Source: Prevotellaceae bacterium UBA2718
GTDB lineage: Bacteria > Bacteroidota > Bacteroidia > Bacteroidales > Bacteroidaceae
DNA length: 7,213 nucleotides
Direction: 5' to 3'
Assembly (NCBI GenBank): GCA_002353975.1
Contig: DEKQ01000099.1
Span: 4,502 to 11,714 of the forward strand
A model generated the notes under the pieces. That model ran no database searches and had not been told where the DNA came from. It saw only the letters and a program-made list of their open reading frames with translations. Both the position numbers and the translations under genes were made by a program. The first letter of the stretch is position 1; every line of letters begins with the position of its first letter. Shown piece after piece: positions 6,917-7,213 of this stretch.

Positions 6917-7213
6917 TTACATCTCTTTATGCACCTCATGTCCCTCCACATAGATAGCGGAGAACGGGCGTGCAGGACACAGGTTCTCACATGCGCCACA
7001 TCCTATGCATCGTGTCTCGTCAACAGCTGGCACGTATGGACTCTCATCGTTATCCGGGTCTAAGGGCACCATTTCTATTGCCTGCACCGGACAATGACGC
7101 GCGCAGTTTCCGCATTCCACGCCGTCCGTGAGGATGACACAGTTCTTCTTTACCCACACCGCGTGGCCTATCTGCGTGGATGCCTTCTGCTCCAGGCTGA
7201 TGGGCTTGATGGC
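6917..7213 (-). CDS. 4Fe-4S dicluster ferredoxin-type protein, C-terminal 98 residues (5' partial)
   Basis: The frame stays open to the right edge of the window (the codon at 7213-7211 is in frame), so an internal GTG at 7159 is not the start; the N-terminus lies outside. In the visible 98 residues there are two ferredoxin-like cluster sites: NC at 24-25 with C34, C37 and C41-Pro (NC...ECGNCARHCP), and RCIGCGACENLCP with C69, C72, C75 and C79. The first site has eight residues between its first two cysteines where two are usual. The C-terminus RPFSAIYVEGHEVHKEM resembles, from memory, Bacteroidales 4Fe-4S binding proteins of the NapH/NapG/MauM-like type, which often have a membrane part N-terminal to the ferredoxin domain; that part cannot be seen here. 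Role: electron transfer, probably membrane-associated. It lies 65 bp upstream of the reductase on the same strand, which suggests an operon and a functional pair. Confidence 0.85.
   Translation of the reverse strand, partial: AIKPISLEQKASTQIGHAVWVKKNCVILTDGVECGNCARHCPVQAIEMVPLDPDNDESPYVPAVDETRCIGCGACENLCPARPFSAIYVEGHEVHKEM

Noticed and set aside
6917..7159. Small stand-alone 80-residue ferredoxin starting at GTG 7159
   Set aside because: The frame continues upstream without a stop to the window edge with protein-like sequence, so the gene is most likely longer and truncated by the window.

Overview
The window looks like chromosomal DNA from a Bacteroidetes bacterium, probably a Bacteroidales or Prevotella-like species. 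Three things point there: a tamB gene followed directly by a lipoprotein-type TamA homologue (TamL, the form of TamA found in Bacteroidetes), A-rich leaders without clear Shine-Dalgarno sequences, and protein families common in gut or oral Bacteroidales. The assignment is an inference from gene content, not from a marker gene.

Layout. Positions 2-2518 (+) hold the C-terminal 838 residues of a TamB-family protein whose N-terminus lies outside the window. Positions 2511-4832 (+) hold TamL, a lipid-anchored POTRA plus 16-strand-type barrel protein of the BamA/TamA superfamily. Its start codon overlaps the tamB stop, so the two are one translationally coupled unit for outer-membrane or envelope biogenesis. 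This unit ends in a hairpin (4817-4847) shared with a convergent gene on the other strand.

The rest is on the minus strand, read from the right edge. First comes the C-terminal 98 residues of a two-cluster 4Fe-4S ferredoxin-type protein (6917-7213). After a 65-bp spacer carrying a G-run tandem repeat comes an exported aldo/keto reductase fused to a C-terminal 2x[4Fe-4S] domain (5445-6851). After a further 77 bp comes a short MgtC/SapB-family membrane protein (4852-5367). The ferredoxin protein and the reductase plausibly form an envelope-associated electron-transfer pair. The MgtC-like protein may simply be a downstream neighbour.

No RNA genes, insertion sequences, CRISPR arrays or phage genes were seen. 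The coding density is high and no gene-free stretch exceeds 80 bp. I found no clearly new multi-gene system. The most unusual items are the G-quadruplex-like repeat in the reductase leader, the puzzle of a Tat/lipoprotein-type NADPH-family reductase carrying Fe-S clusters, and the two-way terminator that begins inside the last codons of tamL.
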